DNA of 6,556 nt, taken from NCBI GenBank assembly GCA_016280565.1, contig JAEEGY010000238.1, positions 1 to 6,556 of the forward strand, read 5' to 3'. The notes under the pieces were generated by a model. The model saw only the letters and a list, made by a program, of their open reading frames with translations, was not told the origin of the DNA and did not search any database. Made by a program: the position numbers and the translations under genes. This document shows, in pieces, positions 1 to 5,669 of the stretch (positions are counted from its first letter, which is position 1; the number at the start of each line of letters is the position of its first letter). This DNA comes from Fretibacterium sp. (GTDB taxonomy: Bacteria > Synergistota > Synergistia > Synergistales > Aminobacteriaceae).

Positions 1-299
1 CCGTCCAGACCCAGCATCTTGCAGGTGGAGACGGCCTTTTCGCGTCCCTTCTCCGTCATGAACTCCTCGCTCCGCGCCGTGTAGAGGATCGTGCCTCCAC
101 GCGACTGGATGTGGCGGACATTCTCACCATTCATGGGCACGAAGTCGCTGTTGATGAGCCCCTGCCACCCTCTGCGGATGCCAACACACTCAATGCCGCA
201 GGAGATCGAGGTACGCACAACAGCGCGTATCGCCGCATTCATGCCGGGAGAGTCTCCTCCGCTTGTCAGCACGCCAATCCGCCTGATCTTGTTTTCCAT
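1..299 (-). CDS. pfkA: ATP-dependent 6-phosphofructokinase, N-terminal part (cut by window edge)
   Basis: This gene encodes the cytosolic glycolytic enzyme that phosphorylates fructose 6-phosphate to fructose 1,6-bisphosphate. The first 99 codons are present. The start ATG at 299-297 gives MENKIRRIGVLTSGGDSPGM. The LTSGGDSPGMNAAIR stretch (residues 11-25) is the ATP-binding loop of the PFK family, and RGGTILYTARSEEF (about 67-80) is the next conserved block. The window ends just before the expected GGDGS catalytic loop. The GGDSPG glycine pattern fits the ATP-dependent PfkA group, but the residues that separate ATP from PPi enzymes lie outside the window. A Shine-Dalgarno-like AAGGGG lies about 11 bases before the start. 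The stop of livF is only 18 bases upstream and I see no terminator between, so read-through from the transporter operon is likely. This is inferred from spacing alone. Confidence 0.95.
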   Translation of the reverse strand, partial: MENKIRRIGVLTSGGDSPGMNAAIRAVVRTSISCGIECVGIRRGWQGLINSDFVPMNGENVRHIQSRGGTILYTARSEEFMTEKGREKAVSTCKMLGLD

Positions 300-317
300 A
301 ATTAGACAGTCCCCTTC

Positions 318-1043
318 CTAATCTCCGCCCAAATAGGCCTTTTTGATAGCGGGCGAGGCTAAGAGCTCCTCTCCCGTCCCCGTAGTAACGATTTTCCCCG
401 TCTCAAGGACGTAACCCCGGCTGGCGATGGAGAGCGCCATCTGGGCGTTCTGCTCCACGAGGAGGATCGTTGAGCCCTTCTTATGGAGGTCCGCAATGAT
501 CTCAAAAATCTGCTCCACCAGGATGGGGGCAAGCCCCATTGAGGGCTCGTCCAGCATCAGGAGCTTGGGCCGGCTCATCAGCGCACGGCCCATGGCCAAC
601 ATCTGCTGCTCGCCGCCTGACAGCGTCCCCGCCACCTGACGCCGGCGCTCCCCGAGGCGCGGAAAGAAGTCGTAGACCCTCTCAAGGTCCTGCGCCACGC
701 CCGACGCGCCTCGGGCCGTCTGGGTGTATGCCCCCATCTCTAAGTTCTCCTGCACCGTCATTTGGAGGAAGATGCGCCGTCCCTCCGGGACCTGGGCCAG
801 TCCCCGCTCCACCACCTTGTGCGGCGGCGTCTTCGCCAGGGGCTTCCCCAGCAAGGAGACGCTCCCCGTGCTGGGGTGCAGCAGACAGGAGATGGTATTC
901 AGCGTGGTGGATTTCCCCGCCCCGTTGGCCCCGATAAGCGTCACGATTTCCCCCTCGTTGACCTCGAAGGATATCCCCTTAACGGCGTGAATGCTGCCAT
1001 AGTAGACGTGGATGTCCTCCACCTTCAAAATGGGTTCCGTCAT
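318..1043 (-). CDS. livF: High-affinity branched-chain amino acid ABC transporter, ATP-binding protein LivF
   Basis: This is one of the two ATPases that drive the importer from the cytoplasmic face. It has 241 residues, the usual length. Walker A is GANGAGKST (38-46), the Q-loop glutamine is Q84 in AQVPEGR, the signature is LSGGEQQ (141-147), and Walker B is LLMLDEP with D165 and E166. The switch position reads LVEQNA, with glutamine (Q198) in place of the common histidine. This is normal for LivF and tells it apart from LivG. The C-terminus ends in YLGGD, as is typical. I chose the ATG at 1043, which gives MTEPILKVEDI. A longer reading from 1139 would add 32 arginine-rich residues that overlap livG and look non-coding. 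livG ends 4 bases upstream, and the ribosome site (GAAGGGGG) lies inside the end of livG, which suggests coupled translation. Confidence 0.96.
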   Translation of the reverse strand: MTEPILKVEDIHVYYGSIHAVKGISFEVNEGEIVTLIGANGAGKSTTLNTISCLLHPSTGSVSLLGKPLAKTPPHKVVERGLAQVPEGRRIFLQMTVQENLEMGAYTQTARGASGVAQDLERVYDFFPRLGERRRQVAGTLSGGEQQMLAMGRALMSRPKLLMLDEPSMGLAPILVEQIFEIIADLHKKGSTILLVEQNAQMALSIASRGYVLETGKIVTTGTGEELLASPAIKKAYLGGD

Positions 1044-1047
1044 CTGT

Positions 1048-1896
1048 CTACGCCCCCTTCTTCTTGCCCAGGTACGCCTCGATGACCGCCGGGTTGGACT
1101 GAATGTCCGCCGGCGTCCCTTTAGCAATGACGTGGCCAAAGTTCAGCACGCAGATGCCCTCGCAGACGTTCATCACCAGGTTCATATCGTGCTCAATCAG
1201 CACAATGGCGATCTGGAACATATCGTGAATCCGGCGGATGCTCTCCATCAGTTCCACCGTCTCGGAGGGGTTCATGCCCGCCGCCGGCTCGTCCAGCAGC
1301 AGAAGCGACGGATTTGTGGCCAGCGCCCGGACAATCTCCAGCCGGCGCTGAGCCCCGTAGGGCAGGGAGCCAGCCCGGACATCCGCCATGTCCTGCATGT
1401 CGAAAATCGAGAGGAGCTTCAGCGCGCGCCGGTGGGCGGCCAGCTCCTCCCGCCGGTAACGGGGGAGCCGGAGGATCGCGCTCCACATACTGTACCTCAT
1501 GTCGTTGTTCATGGCCACCTTCACGTTGTCCACAACGCTGAGGTTCTTGAACAGGCGGATGTTCTGGAACGTCCGGGCGATGCCGGCCCGGTTGACCTGG
1601 GCCGTGTTCATGCCGTGGGTGTCCATGCCGTCCAGAAGGATCGTGCCCGTCGTGGGCTGATAGACCTTCATGAGCAGGTTGAACACCGTGGTCTTGCCCG
1701 CGCCGTTGGGCCCGATCAGCCCGGCGATCTCCGTGCGCCCGATGGTCAGGTTAAAGTCCTCAACGGCTTTCAGGCCGCCCAGGGTGATCCCCAGGTTGAT
1801 GCACTCCAAAATCGGAGCCCTCGAGGCATCCCGGTCCGGGACCAGCGCCTTGGAGGGAAGGGGAACCAGCTTCGTCTTGGTTTTCGTGAACGGCAT
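1048..1896 (-). CDS. livG: High-affinity branched-chain amino acid ABC transporter, ATP-binding protein LivG
   Basis: This is the second ATPase of the importer and pairs with LivF beneath the LivH-LivM channel. It has 282 residues. Walker A is GPNGAGKTT (62-70), the Q-loop is Q111 in ARTFQNIRLF, and the signature is the family-typical variant LPYGAQRRLEI (178-188). Walker B is LLLLDEPAAGMNP with D202 and E203, and the switch histidine is H236 in LIEHDM. The protein ends in the usual AYLGKKKGA. The protein is about 27 residues longer than a standard LivG because of a lysine-rich N-terminal lead (KTKTK, then prolines) before the conserved ILECINLGI. The ATG at 1896 is well supported: an AGGAGGGAG ribosome site lies a few bases upstream and the livM stop is one base away, so the extension looks genuine. 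Confidence 0.96.
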   Translation of the reverse strand: MPFTKTKTKLVPLPSKALVPDRDASRAPILECINLGITLGGLKAVEDFNLTIGRTEIAGLIGPNGAGKTTVFNLLMKVYQPTTGTILLDGMDTHGMNTAQVNRAGIARTFQNIRLFKNLSVVDNVKVAMNNDMRYSMWSAILRLPRYRREELAAHRRALKLLSIFDMQDMADVRAGSLPYGAQRRLEIVRALATNPSLLLLDEPAAGMNPSETVELMESIRRIHDMFQIAIVLIEHDMNLVMNVCEGICVLNFGHVIAKGTPADIQSNPAVIEAYLGKKKGA

Positions 1897-1897
1897 C

Positions 1898-2968
1898 TCA
1901 GTCTCCCTCCTCTTCTTCCGGCCTCTGGGAGAACGGGTTGAATCGATCGAAGAAACGGCGGACCGTGGAGTTGTTGGCGCCCAGCATCGCCGCGATCAGG
2001 AGCACAGCGTAGAGCAGCATACGATAGTCGGCGAACTGCCGCAGCTTCTCCGGCAAAATGGTCAGCGCCGCGGCCGCGATGATGGAGCCCAGCATGTTCC
2101 CCTGCCCGCCCAGCACCACGAACACCAGCACCAGAATGGACGTGTTAAAGTCAAACTTGTTGGCGACGATGGTCGAGTAGTTCATGGCAAAGAGGCACCC
2201 CGCCGCCCCGGCCAGCGCGGCCGACGTGACGAAGGCCATCATTTTGTACCGCGTGATGTCGATGCCGATGCTCTCCGCAGCAATGCGGTCGTCTCGGATA
2301 GCCATGAAGGCCCGTCCCGCGCGGCTGTTCACCAGATTGAAGACGACGGCCAGCGCGATGATAGTCAGGGCAAACCCCATGGGGAAGGTCGATATCTTTT
2401 GAATGCCGCTGATGCCCATGGGCCCCCGGATGATCAGCTTGCCCCCGGCGAGGAGGCGGGTGTTATCGGCCAGCATACTGAAGTGCAGGCCGCCGCTGTC
2501 GACGCCCAGGTAGAAGTTATTGAGGAGGCTCTTGATGATCTCACCAAAGGCCAGGGTCACGATGGCCAGGTAGTCGCCCTTCAGGCGAAGGACGGGAATG
2601 CCGATGAGGAAACCCGCAAGGGCCGCGAAGGCCGCCGCGACGATCATGGCCAGCGCCAGACGCAGCGGCGCAAAGGGAAGGATGTTCTGCAGCAAAAACG
2701 CCGCCGCAACGCCGCTGAACGCCCCGATGGACATGAAGCCCGCGTGCCCCAGGGAGAGCTCGCCCAGCACGCCCACCACCAGGTTCAGCGAGACAGCCAT
2801 GACCATATAAGCACAGATGGGGACCAGCATCCCCCGCATGGAGGAGCTGAGTATCTTCGTCGAGCTCATTATCTGGAGGATGACGAAGGCCGCCGTGACC
2901 AGCGCATAGGTGGTGAAGATGCGCCGGGCCTCCACACGCTTGAGGTTTATCAATCGTTTCATCGTCAT
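1898..2968 (-). CDS. livM: Branched-chain amino acid ABC transporter, permease LivM
   Basis: This is one half of the inner-membrane channel for the amino acid. It has 356 residues of the BPD_transp_2 (LivM) type. A polar basic N-terminus is followed by hydrophobic spans, roughly at 17-33, 47-69, 75-97, 104-127 and 197-213, with more between about 245 and 335. Family blocks are visible: GELSLGHAGFMSIGAF (69-84), LRLKGDYLAIVTLAFGEI (127-144), GPMGISGI (182-189), and the cytoplasmic coupling segment SRAGRAFMAIRDDRIAAE (215-232), which contacts the ATPases. The C-terminus is an acidic tail (RPEEEEGD). livH ends 3 bases upstream. An AAGGTG site lies 6 bases before the ATG at 2968. A second in-frame ATG at 2962 (MKRL) is possible and would remove two residues. 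Confidence 0.95.
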   Translation of the reverse strand: MTMKRLINLKRVEARRIFTTYALVTAAFVILQIMSSTKILSSSMRGMLVPICAYMVMAVSLNLVVGVLGELSLGHAGFMSIGAFSGVAAAFLLQNILPFAPLRLALAMIVAAAFAALAGFLIGIPVLRLKGDYLAIVTLAFGEIIKSLLNNFYLGVDSGGLHFSMLADNTRLLAGGKLIIRGPMGISGIQKISTFPMGFALTIIALAVVFNLVNSRAGRAFMAIRDDRIAAESIGIDITRYKMMAFVTSAALAGAAGCLFAMNYSTIVANKFDFNTSILVLVFVVLGGQGNMLGSIIAAAALTILPEKLRQFADYRMLLYAVLLIAAMLGANNSTVRRFFDRFNPFSQRPEEEEGD

Positions 2969-2971
2969 GGC

Positions 2972-3853
2972 TTACACCTTCTCCGGCATCTGCACGCCCA
3001 ATAGCCCCGCGGGCTTGACCAGCAGCACCACGATCAGCACGGCGAACACCACCGCGTCGGAGAGCTGGCTGGAGATGTAGGCCTTGGCGAATATTTCAAT
3101 GACGCCCAGCAGCAGCCCGCCCAGCAGCGCGCCGGGGATGGAGCCAATGCCCCCAAAGACGGCCGCGGTGAACGCCTTGATGCCGGGCAGGGAGCCCGTG
3201 GTGGGCATCAGCGTCGGGTAGGCGGAGCAGAGCAGCACCCCGGCGACGGCGGCCAGCCCGGAGCCGATGGCAAAGGTCATGGAGATGGTGGCATTGACGT
3301 TGATCCCCATGAGCTGGGCCGCGCCCTTGTCCTCGGAGCAGGCCCTCATGGCCTTGCCCATCCGCGTGTTGCCGGTGAACCAGGTCAGGCAGATCATGAT
3401 GACCACGCACGTGACGATCGTTACCACCGTGACGTGGGAGAGGGAGAGCTGCCCGTCAAACAGTTTGATGGCCCCCCGGCCGACGACGGAGGGGAAGACC
3501 TTGGGGTTGGAGGACCACAGCAGAAGCGCCGTGTTCTGGAGGAAATAACTCACGCCGATAGCCGTGATGAGCACCGCCAGAGACGGGGCCTGACGCAGAG
3601 GCTTATAGGCCAGCTTCTCCACGATGATGCCCAGCAGCGTGCAGACAAACATCGCGAGAGCCACGCCCGCCACGGGGGGCAGGTCATAGCGGGAGACGGC
3701 ATAGAAACAGACGTAGGCTCCCACCATGATGACATCGCCGTGGGCGAAGTTCAGCATCTTGGCGATGCCGTACACCATCGTATAGCCCAGCGCGATGATG
3801 GCGTAGATGCTGCCCAGGCTGATGCCGCTGATAAAGAAATTTAAAAGGGTCAT
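2972..3853 (-). CDS. livH: Branched-chain amino acid ABC transporter, permease LivH
   Basis: This is the partner of LivM in the transmembrane channel. It has 293 residues, a normal length. The opening ISLGSIYAIIALGYTMVYG (11-29) and MLNFAHGDVIMVGAY (33-47) are LivH hallmarks. Other family blocks are EKLAYKPLRQAP (79-90), the cytoplasmic ATPase-contact segment MGKAMRACSEDKGAAQLMGI (165-184), a glycine-rich stretch with FGGIGSIPGALLGG, and the terminal KPAGLLG. Several hydrophobic spans are obvious. The ATG at 3853 follows an AAGAGGTG ribosome site (3859-3866) by 5 bases. It is the first gene after the hairpin spacer that separates it from the binding protein, and it heads the tightly packed block livH-livM-livG-livF. 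Confidence 0.96.
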   Translation of the reverse strand: MTLLNFFISGISLGSIYAIIALGYTMVYGIAKMLNFAHGDVIMVGAYVCFYAVSRYDLPPVAGVALAMFVCTLLGIIVEKLAYKPLRQAPSLAVLITAIGVSYFLQNTALLLWSSNPKVFPSVVGRGAIKLFDGQLSLSHVTVVTIVTCVVIMICLTWFTGNTRMGKAMRACSEDKGAAQLMGINVNATISMTFAIGSGLAAVAGVLLCSAYPTLMPTTGSLPGIKAFTAAVFGGIGSIPGALLGGLLLGVIEIFAKAYISSQLSDAVVFAVLIVVLLVKPAGLLGVQMPEKV

Positions 3854-3891
3854 GAACGCACCTCTTACAAATAATTCATCTGTGGGTCAGA

Positions 3892-3940
3892 TGGAGTGCA
3901 TCCAAAATGCCGGACATGCCGGCGCTTTCGATGCACTCCA
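3892..3940. repeat. Long imperfect hairpin in the binding protein-livH spacer
   Basis: A perfect 11-base inverted repeat, TGGAGTGCATC at 3892-3902 with its complement at 3930-3940, encloses a second stem, GCCGG (3909-3913) with CCGGC (3919-3923) around a 5-base loop. The A-run and T-run between the two stems can pair in part, so the whole 49 bases fold as one long hairpin. There is no T-run on its 3' side in the transcribed (minus) direction, so it is unlikely to be a simple terminator. It may protect the 3' end of the binding-protein message, be a processing site in the operon transcript, or be a genome-wide REP-like repeat. Which of these cannot be told from one copy. Confidence 0.7.
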
Positions 3941-3956
3941 GCAAAAACGGATAAAG

Positions 3957-3988
3957 GGCGGGGAGGGACGGCCGTCCCTCTCCCCGCC
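3957..3988 (-). terminator. Strong GC-rich hairpin after the binding-protein gene, probable leaky terminator
   Basis: The outer stem GGCGGGG (3957-3963) pairs with CCCCGCC (3982-3988). The inner stem AGGGAC (3964-3969) pairs with GTCCCT (3974-3979) over a 4-base loop, leaving a 2-base bulge at 3980-3981. It starts 15 bases after the stop of the binding-protein gene in the transcribed direction. The following minus-strand bases are CTTTATCCGTTTTTGC, so the T-run lies about 8 bases from the stem. This makes a weak or partial terminator, not a full stop. In liv-type operons such a structure would leave more binding-protein message than permease message. That role is inferred. Confidence 0.65.
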
Positions 3989-4003
3989 TGCTGTTCCTGA
4001 AAA

Positions 4004-5134
4004 TTAGTCGAGTCCGGCGTAAGCGCCGTCCTTGATGATCATACCCTTGGGGTCCTTGGTGACCTCGCCGGCCTTGCTCCAGGTCATGTTGGAACCCGTC
4101 AGGCCGTTGAAGGTCATGGAGGTGAACTGCTCGATCATCTTGGTGCACAGGGTCTCGGCGTCCATGTCCGCCGTGGCCTGGGAGTTCTCCAGAGCCTGCT
4201 TGTAGGCGTAGACGCAGTCATAGCCGTCGGCAGCGAACTGGTTGGGCACCTCGCCAAAGCGCTTCTTGTATTCCCGCACGAAGGCGATGGTACGCACGTC
4301 CTTCGAGTCGGCGTTGAACGGGGTCAGGAGGATGACGCCCTCGGCCAGGGACTTGTCAAAGCCCTCCATGGTCAGGATGCCGTCCATGCCGTCCACGCCA
4401 AACCACTTCGGCGCGTAGCCCATGGCAGCAGCCTGGGCCAGAATGAGGGACGCGGGCTGGTAGTACATGGGCAGGAACACAAGCTCCGCGCCCTTGTCCT
4501 TCGCGTCGGTGAGCTGGACGGAGAAATCCGTATCGTTGCCATCGGCGAAGGTCATGTCGCTGACGACCTCAAGCCCCAGCTCCTTGGCCTTCGCGACGAA
4601 GGTCTCACGGATGCCCGTGGAGTACACGTCGTCGTTTTTCCAGATGATGGCGACCTTCTTGCCCAGGTTCTTATCGGAAATGTACTGAGCGGAGGCGGAA
4701 CCCTGGTTGGGGTCCACAAAGCACATCTGGAACACGTTGTCCTTGCCGGCGGTGACGGCAACGGCGGAGGCGGAGGGCGTCAGGGCGAAGATGCGGTCCG
4801 CAAAGTTCTCGGCGGCCATGGCCTCGCAGGGCTTGGAGGTGACAGCGCCCATGGAGATCTGCATCCCCCAGTCCTTCAGCGCGTTGTAGGCGTTGACGGC
4901 CTTCTCCGCGTCGTGGGTGTCGTCCTCATAGTGAAGCTCAAACTTAACCTTGCTGTCGGAGGCGTTAATCTCATCGACGGCGATCTGAGCGCCGTTCTTG
5001 GCCGCGTTGCCGTAGATGGCCGCGCCACCCGTCAGCGGGCCCGTGGCCCCCAGCTTGAAGGCATCAGCGCCAAACGCACAGCCAGCCGTCATAACAAATG
5101 CGGCAACTGCAACGAGAGCAAATACTTTCTTCAT
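4004..5134 (-). CDS. livK: Branched-chain amino acid ABC transporter, periplasmic binding protein (LivJ/LivK type)
   Basis: This is the extracytoplasmic receptor that binds the amino acid and delivers it to LivHM. It has 376 residues in the chosen frame. A signal peptide (MKKVFALVAVAAFVMTAGCAF) has a likely cut after AFG near residue 22. A cysteine at 19 gives a poor lipobox (TAGC), so lipid anchoring is possible but less likely. Family motifs are KLGATGPLTGGAAIYG (27-42), VDEINA (53-58), ligand-contact region GAVTS (96-100), TPSASA (119-124), FAADGYDCVYAY (300-311) and FNGLTG (342-347). The start is the ATG at 5134 and not 5140, because the ribosome site AAGGAG (5143-5148) is 8 bases from the first and only 2 from the second. 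The family also covers receptors for other amino acids and amides, so the exact ligand is not fixed by sequence. Confidence 0.94.
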   Translation of the reverse strand: MKKVFALVAVAAFVMTAGCAFGADAFKLGATGPLTGGAAIYGNAAKNGAQIAVDEINASDSKVKFELHYEDDTHDAEKAVNAYNALKDWGMQISMGAVTSKPCEAMAAENFADRIFALTPSASAVAVTAGKDNVFQMCFVDPNQGSASAQYISDKNLGKKVAIIWKNDDVYSTGIRETFVAKAKELGLEVVSDMTFADGNDTDFSVQLTDAKDKGAELVFLPMYYQPASLILAQAAAMGYAPKWFGVDGMDGILTMEGFDKSLAEGVILLTPFNADSKDVRTIAFVREYKKRFGEVPNQFAADGYDCVYAYKQALENSQATADMDAETLCTKMIEQFTSMTFNGLTGSNMTWSKAGEVTKDPKGMIIKDGAYAGLD

Positions 5135-5142
5135 TGTCATAT

Positions 5143-5148
5143 CTCCTT
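5143..5148 (-). promoter_or_regulatory. Ribosome binding site of the binding-protein gene
   Basis: AAGGAG on the minus strand sits 8 bases before the ATG at 5134 but only 2 bases before an in-frame ATG at 5140. The spacing favours the inner start, which gives MKKV, the usual opening of a signal peptide. Confidence 0.75.
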
Positions 5149-5157
5149 CTCAATCAA

Positions 5158-5186
5158 ATTATATTGCTGCGATATCGTTCGTTCCT
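5158..5186 (-). promoter_or_regulatory. Probable promoter of the liv operon
   Basis: A perfect TATAAT lies at 5163-5158 on the minus strand. The hexamer 17 bases upstream (AGGAAC, 5186-5181) is a poor -35 match, which would suit a promoter needing an activator. The start of transcription would fall near 5151, leaving a leader of only about 17 bases, which is short but workable. A second TACAAT at 5215-5210 has no convincing -35 partner. If that one were used, the inverted repeat at 5180-5205 would lie in the leader RNA instead. Confidence 0.5.
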
Positions 5187-5205
5187 CGGCGGCCGTCCGG
5201 GAACG
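5180..5205. promoter_or_regulatory. Inverted repeat over the -35 region of the liv promoter, candidate operator
   Basis: On the minus strand CGTTCCCGG (5205-5197) pairs with CCG-A-GGAACG (5189-5180), nine pairs with one bulged A over a 7-base loop. The half-site GAACG occurs three times in the neighbourhood (5208-5204, 5184-5180, 5180-5176), and GAACGTTC at 5201-5208 is itself palindromic. Position and symmetry suggest a binding site for a regulator of the transporter. It could instead act as a leader hairpin if transcription starts further upstream. No particular regulator is recognised. Confidence 0.45.
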
Positions 5206-5244
5206 TTCGATTGTAGCCCAAAAGACCAACAGCACTGATAAATA

Positions 5245-5275
5245 AAAAGAGCGGCTGTGGAGTACAGCCTCTTTT
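5245..5275 (-). terminator. Intrinsic terminator of the small membrane-peptide unit
   Basis: GGCTGT (5253-5258) pairs with ACAGCC (5264-5269) over a 5-base loop. AAAAGA (5245-5250) extends the stem by pairing with TCTTTT (5270-5275), across a 2-base bulge. In the minus direction the hairpin is followed by TCTTTTTATTTATC, a good T-run. The plus direction also shows TCTTTTCTCTC, so the element could work both ways, but there is no plus-strand gene upstream to terminate. It lies about 30 bases after the stop of the small ORF at 5307 and insulates the liv promoter from it. Confidence 0.8.
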
Positions 5276-5306
5276 CTCTCAAAAGTCTTTGGCTTCCTCC
5301 GCTCCC

Positions 5307-5489
5307 CTATTTTATTTGCCCTCTAATAACAGCCACGCTCAACAATAGGGCGAGGCCGCGAGCAATAATAACAAAAATGGACGCCATAATGAGGGCGTCC
5401 AGCAGGGAAATGCGCGTAGAATAAGAAACCTCTCCACAAGGAGCCGGCGCAGCCATAGACATGGAACACTTATCAAAACAATTCATCAT
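5307..5489 (-). CDS. Unrecognised small single-span membrane protein (60 residues)
   Basis: I do not recognise this protein. It starts MMNCFDKCSMSMAAPAPCGE, with cysteines at 4, 8 and 18. One hydrophobic span follows at about residues 28-55 (ISLLDALIMASIFVIIARGL and onward), broken by an arginine at 44, and the tail is short and basic (RGQIK). Signs that it is a real gene come from its surroundings. A near-consensus promoter lies at 5523-5551, a purine-rich ribosome site (GGAAAGGGGG) about 10 bases before the ATG at 5489, and an intrinsic terminator just after the stop. The same frame is open back to an ATG at 5678, but that start lies upstream of the promoter, so the short form is preferred. 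The second ATG at 5486 is also possible. A terminator-like hairpin inside the ORF leaves open that the transcript works as an RNA. Confidence 0.55.
   Translation of the reverse strand: MMNCFDKCSMSMAAPAPCGEVSYSTRISLLDALIMASIFVIIARGLALLLSVAVIRGQIK
5372..5400 (-). terminator. Terminator-like hairpin inside the small ORF
   Basis: GGACGCC (5379-5385) and GGCGTCC (5394-5400) form a perfect 7-base stem with an 8-base loop. In the minus direction it is followed directly by ATTTTTGTTATT. Shape and T-run match an intrinsic terminator, yet it sits within codons 30-38 of the small ORF. It may stop part of the transcripts about 145 bases from their start, or may be chance. Confidence 0.35.
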
Positions 5490-5522
5490 GACCCATCGGC
5501 CCCCTTTCCTAAACTCCCCGGC

Positions 5523-5551
5523 ATTATAAAAAAAGTCCGCCCAAAAGTCAA
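5523..5551 (-). promoter_or_regulatory. Near-consensus vegetative promoter of the small membrane-peptide unit
   Basis: On the minus strand TTGACT (5551-5546) and TATAAT (5528-5523) are separated by exactly 17 bases. This gives 11 of 12 matches to the sigma-70/sigma-A consensus. Transcription would start near 5516, some 27 bases before the small ORF. It is the best promoter in the window. Confidence 0.85.
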
Positions 5552-5569
5552 CAAGCAGTTTGAGCTCGA

Positions 5570-5640
5570 CGCCGCATGGAAGATCATCACTTTGCCGGGT
5601 TCGTCCCTGACTTGCGGCCTCCTCTCCCATGTTCCACTGG
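5570..5640. other. Spacer between the divergent promoters, no feature seen
   Basis: This stretch separates the minus-strand promoter at 5523-5551 from the plus-strand promoter and inverted repeat at 5643-5669. I see no convincing ORF, hairpin, riboswitch or tRNA in it. It may hold upstream regulatory sites for either promoter. Confidence 0.4.
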
Positions 5641-5642
5641 CC

Positions 5643-5660
5643 CCTCGCGCCGCCGCGAGG
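5643..5660. promoter_or_regulatory. GC-rich inverted repeat abutting the cotransporter promoter, candidate operator
   Basis: CCTCGCG (5643-5649) pairs perfectly with CGCGAGG (5654-5660) over a 4-base loop. It ends one base before the TG of the extended -10 promoter, thus in the place where a -35 box would be. There is no T-run on either side, so it is not a good terminator. A regulator binding here could block or assist RNA polymerase. The regulator is unknown. Confidence 0.45.
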
Positions 5661-5669
5661 TGATATACT
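5661..5669 (+). promoter_or_regulatory. Extended -10 promoter of the Na+/Pi cotransporter gene
   Basis: TGATATACT reads as TGn followed by TATACT, 5 of 6 matches to TATAAT. No -35 hexamer is recognisable at the right distance, as is common when the TGn extension is present. Transcription would start near 5676, about 26 bases before the GTG start. Confidence 0.55.

Noticed and set aside
1044..1139. Upstream start of livF adding 32 residues
   Set aside because: The added residues are arginine-rich, overlap the end of livG and are absent from LivF proteins. The ATG at 1043 gives the normal family length.
1012..1941. 309-codon plus-strand ORF opposite livG
   Set aside because: It is a composition-driven shadow of livG with no plausible ribosome site or family motif.
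1670..3004. 444-codon plus-strand ORF opposite livG and livM
   Set aside because: It is antisense to two clear transporter genes, and its protein is rich in H, R, Q, G and D in no recognisable pattern. It is a typical mirror ORF of GC-rich coding DNA.
3876..4148. 90-codon minus-strand ORF across the hairpin spacer
   Set aside because: It overlaps the end of the binding-protein gene in another frame and reads through both hairpins. The histidine- and glutamine-rich sequence has no family features.
5473..5496. Seven-codon upstream ORF (MGHDELF) overlapping the small-protein start
   Set aside because: It is only 3 bases from the G-run and too short to judge. There is no evidence that it is translated or serves as a control element.
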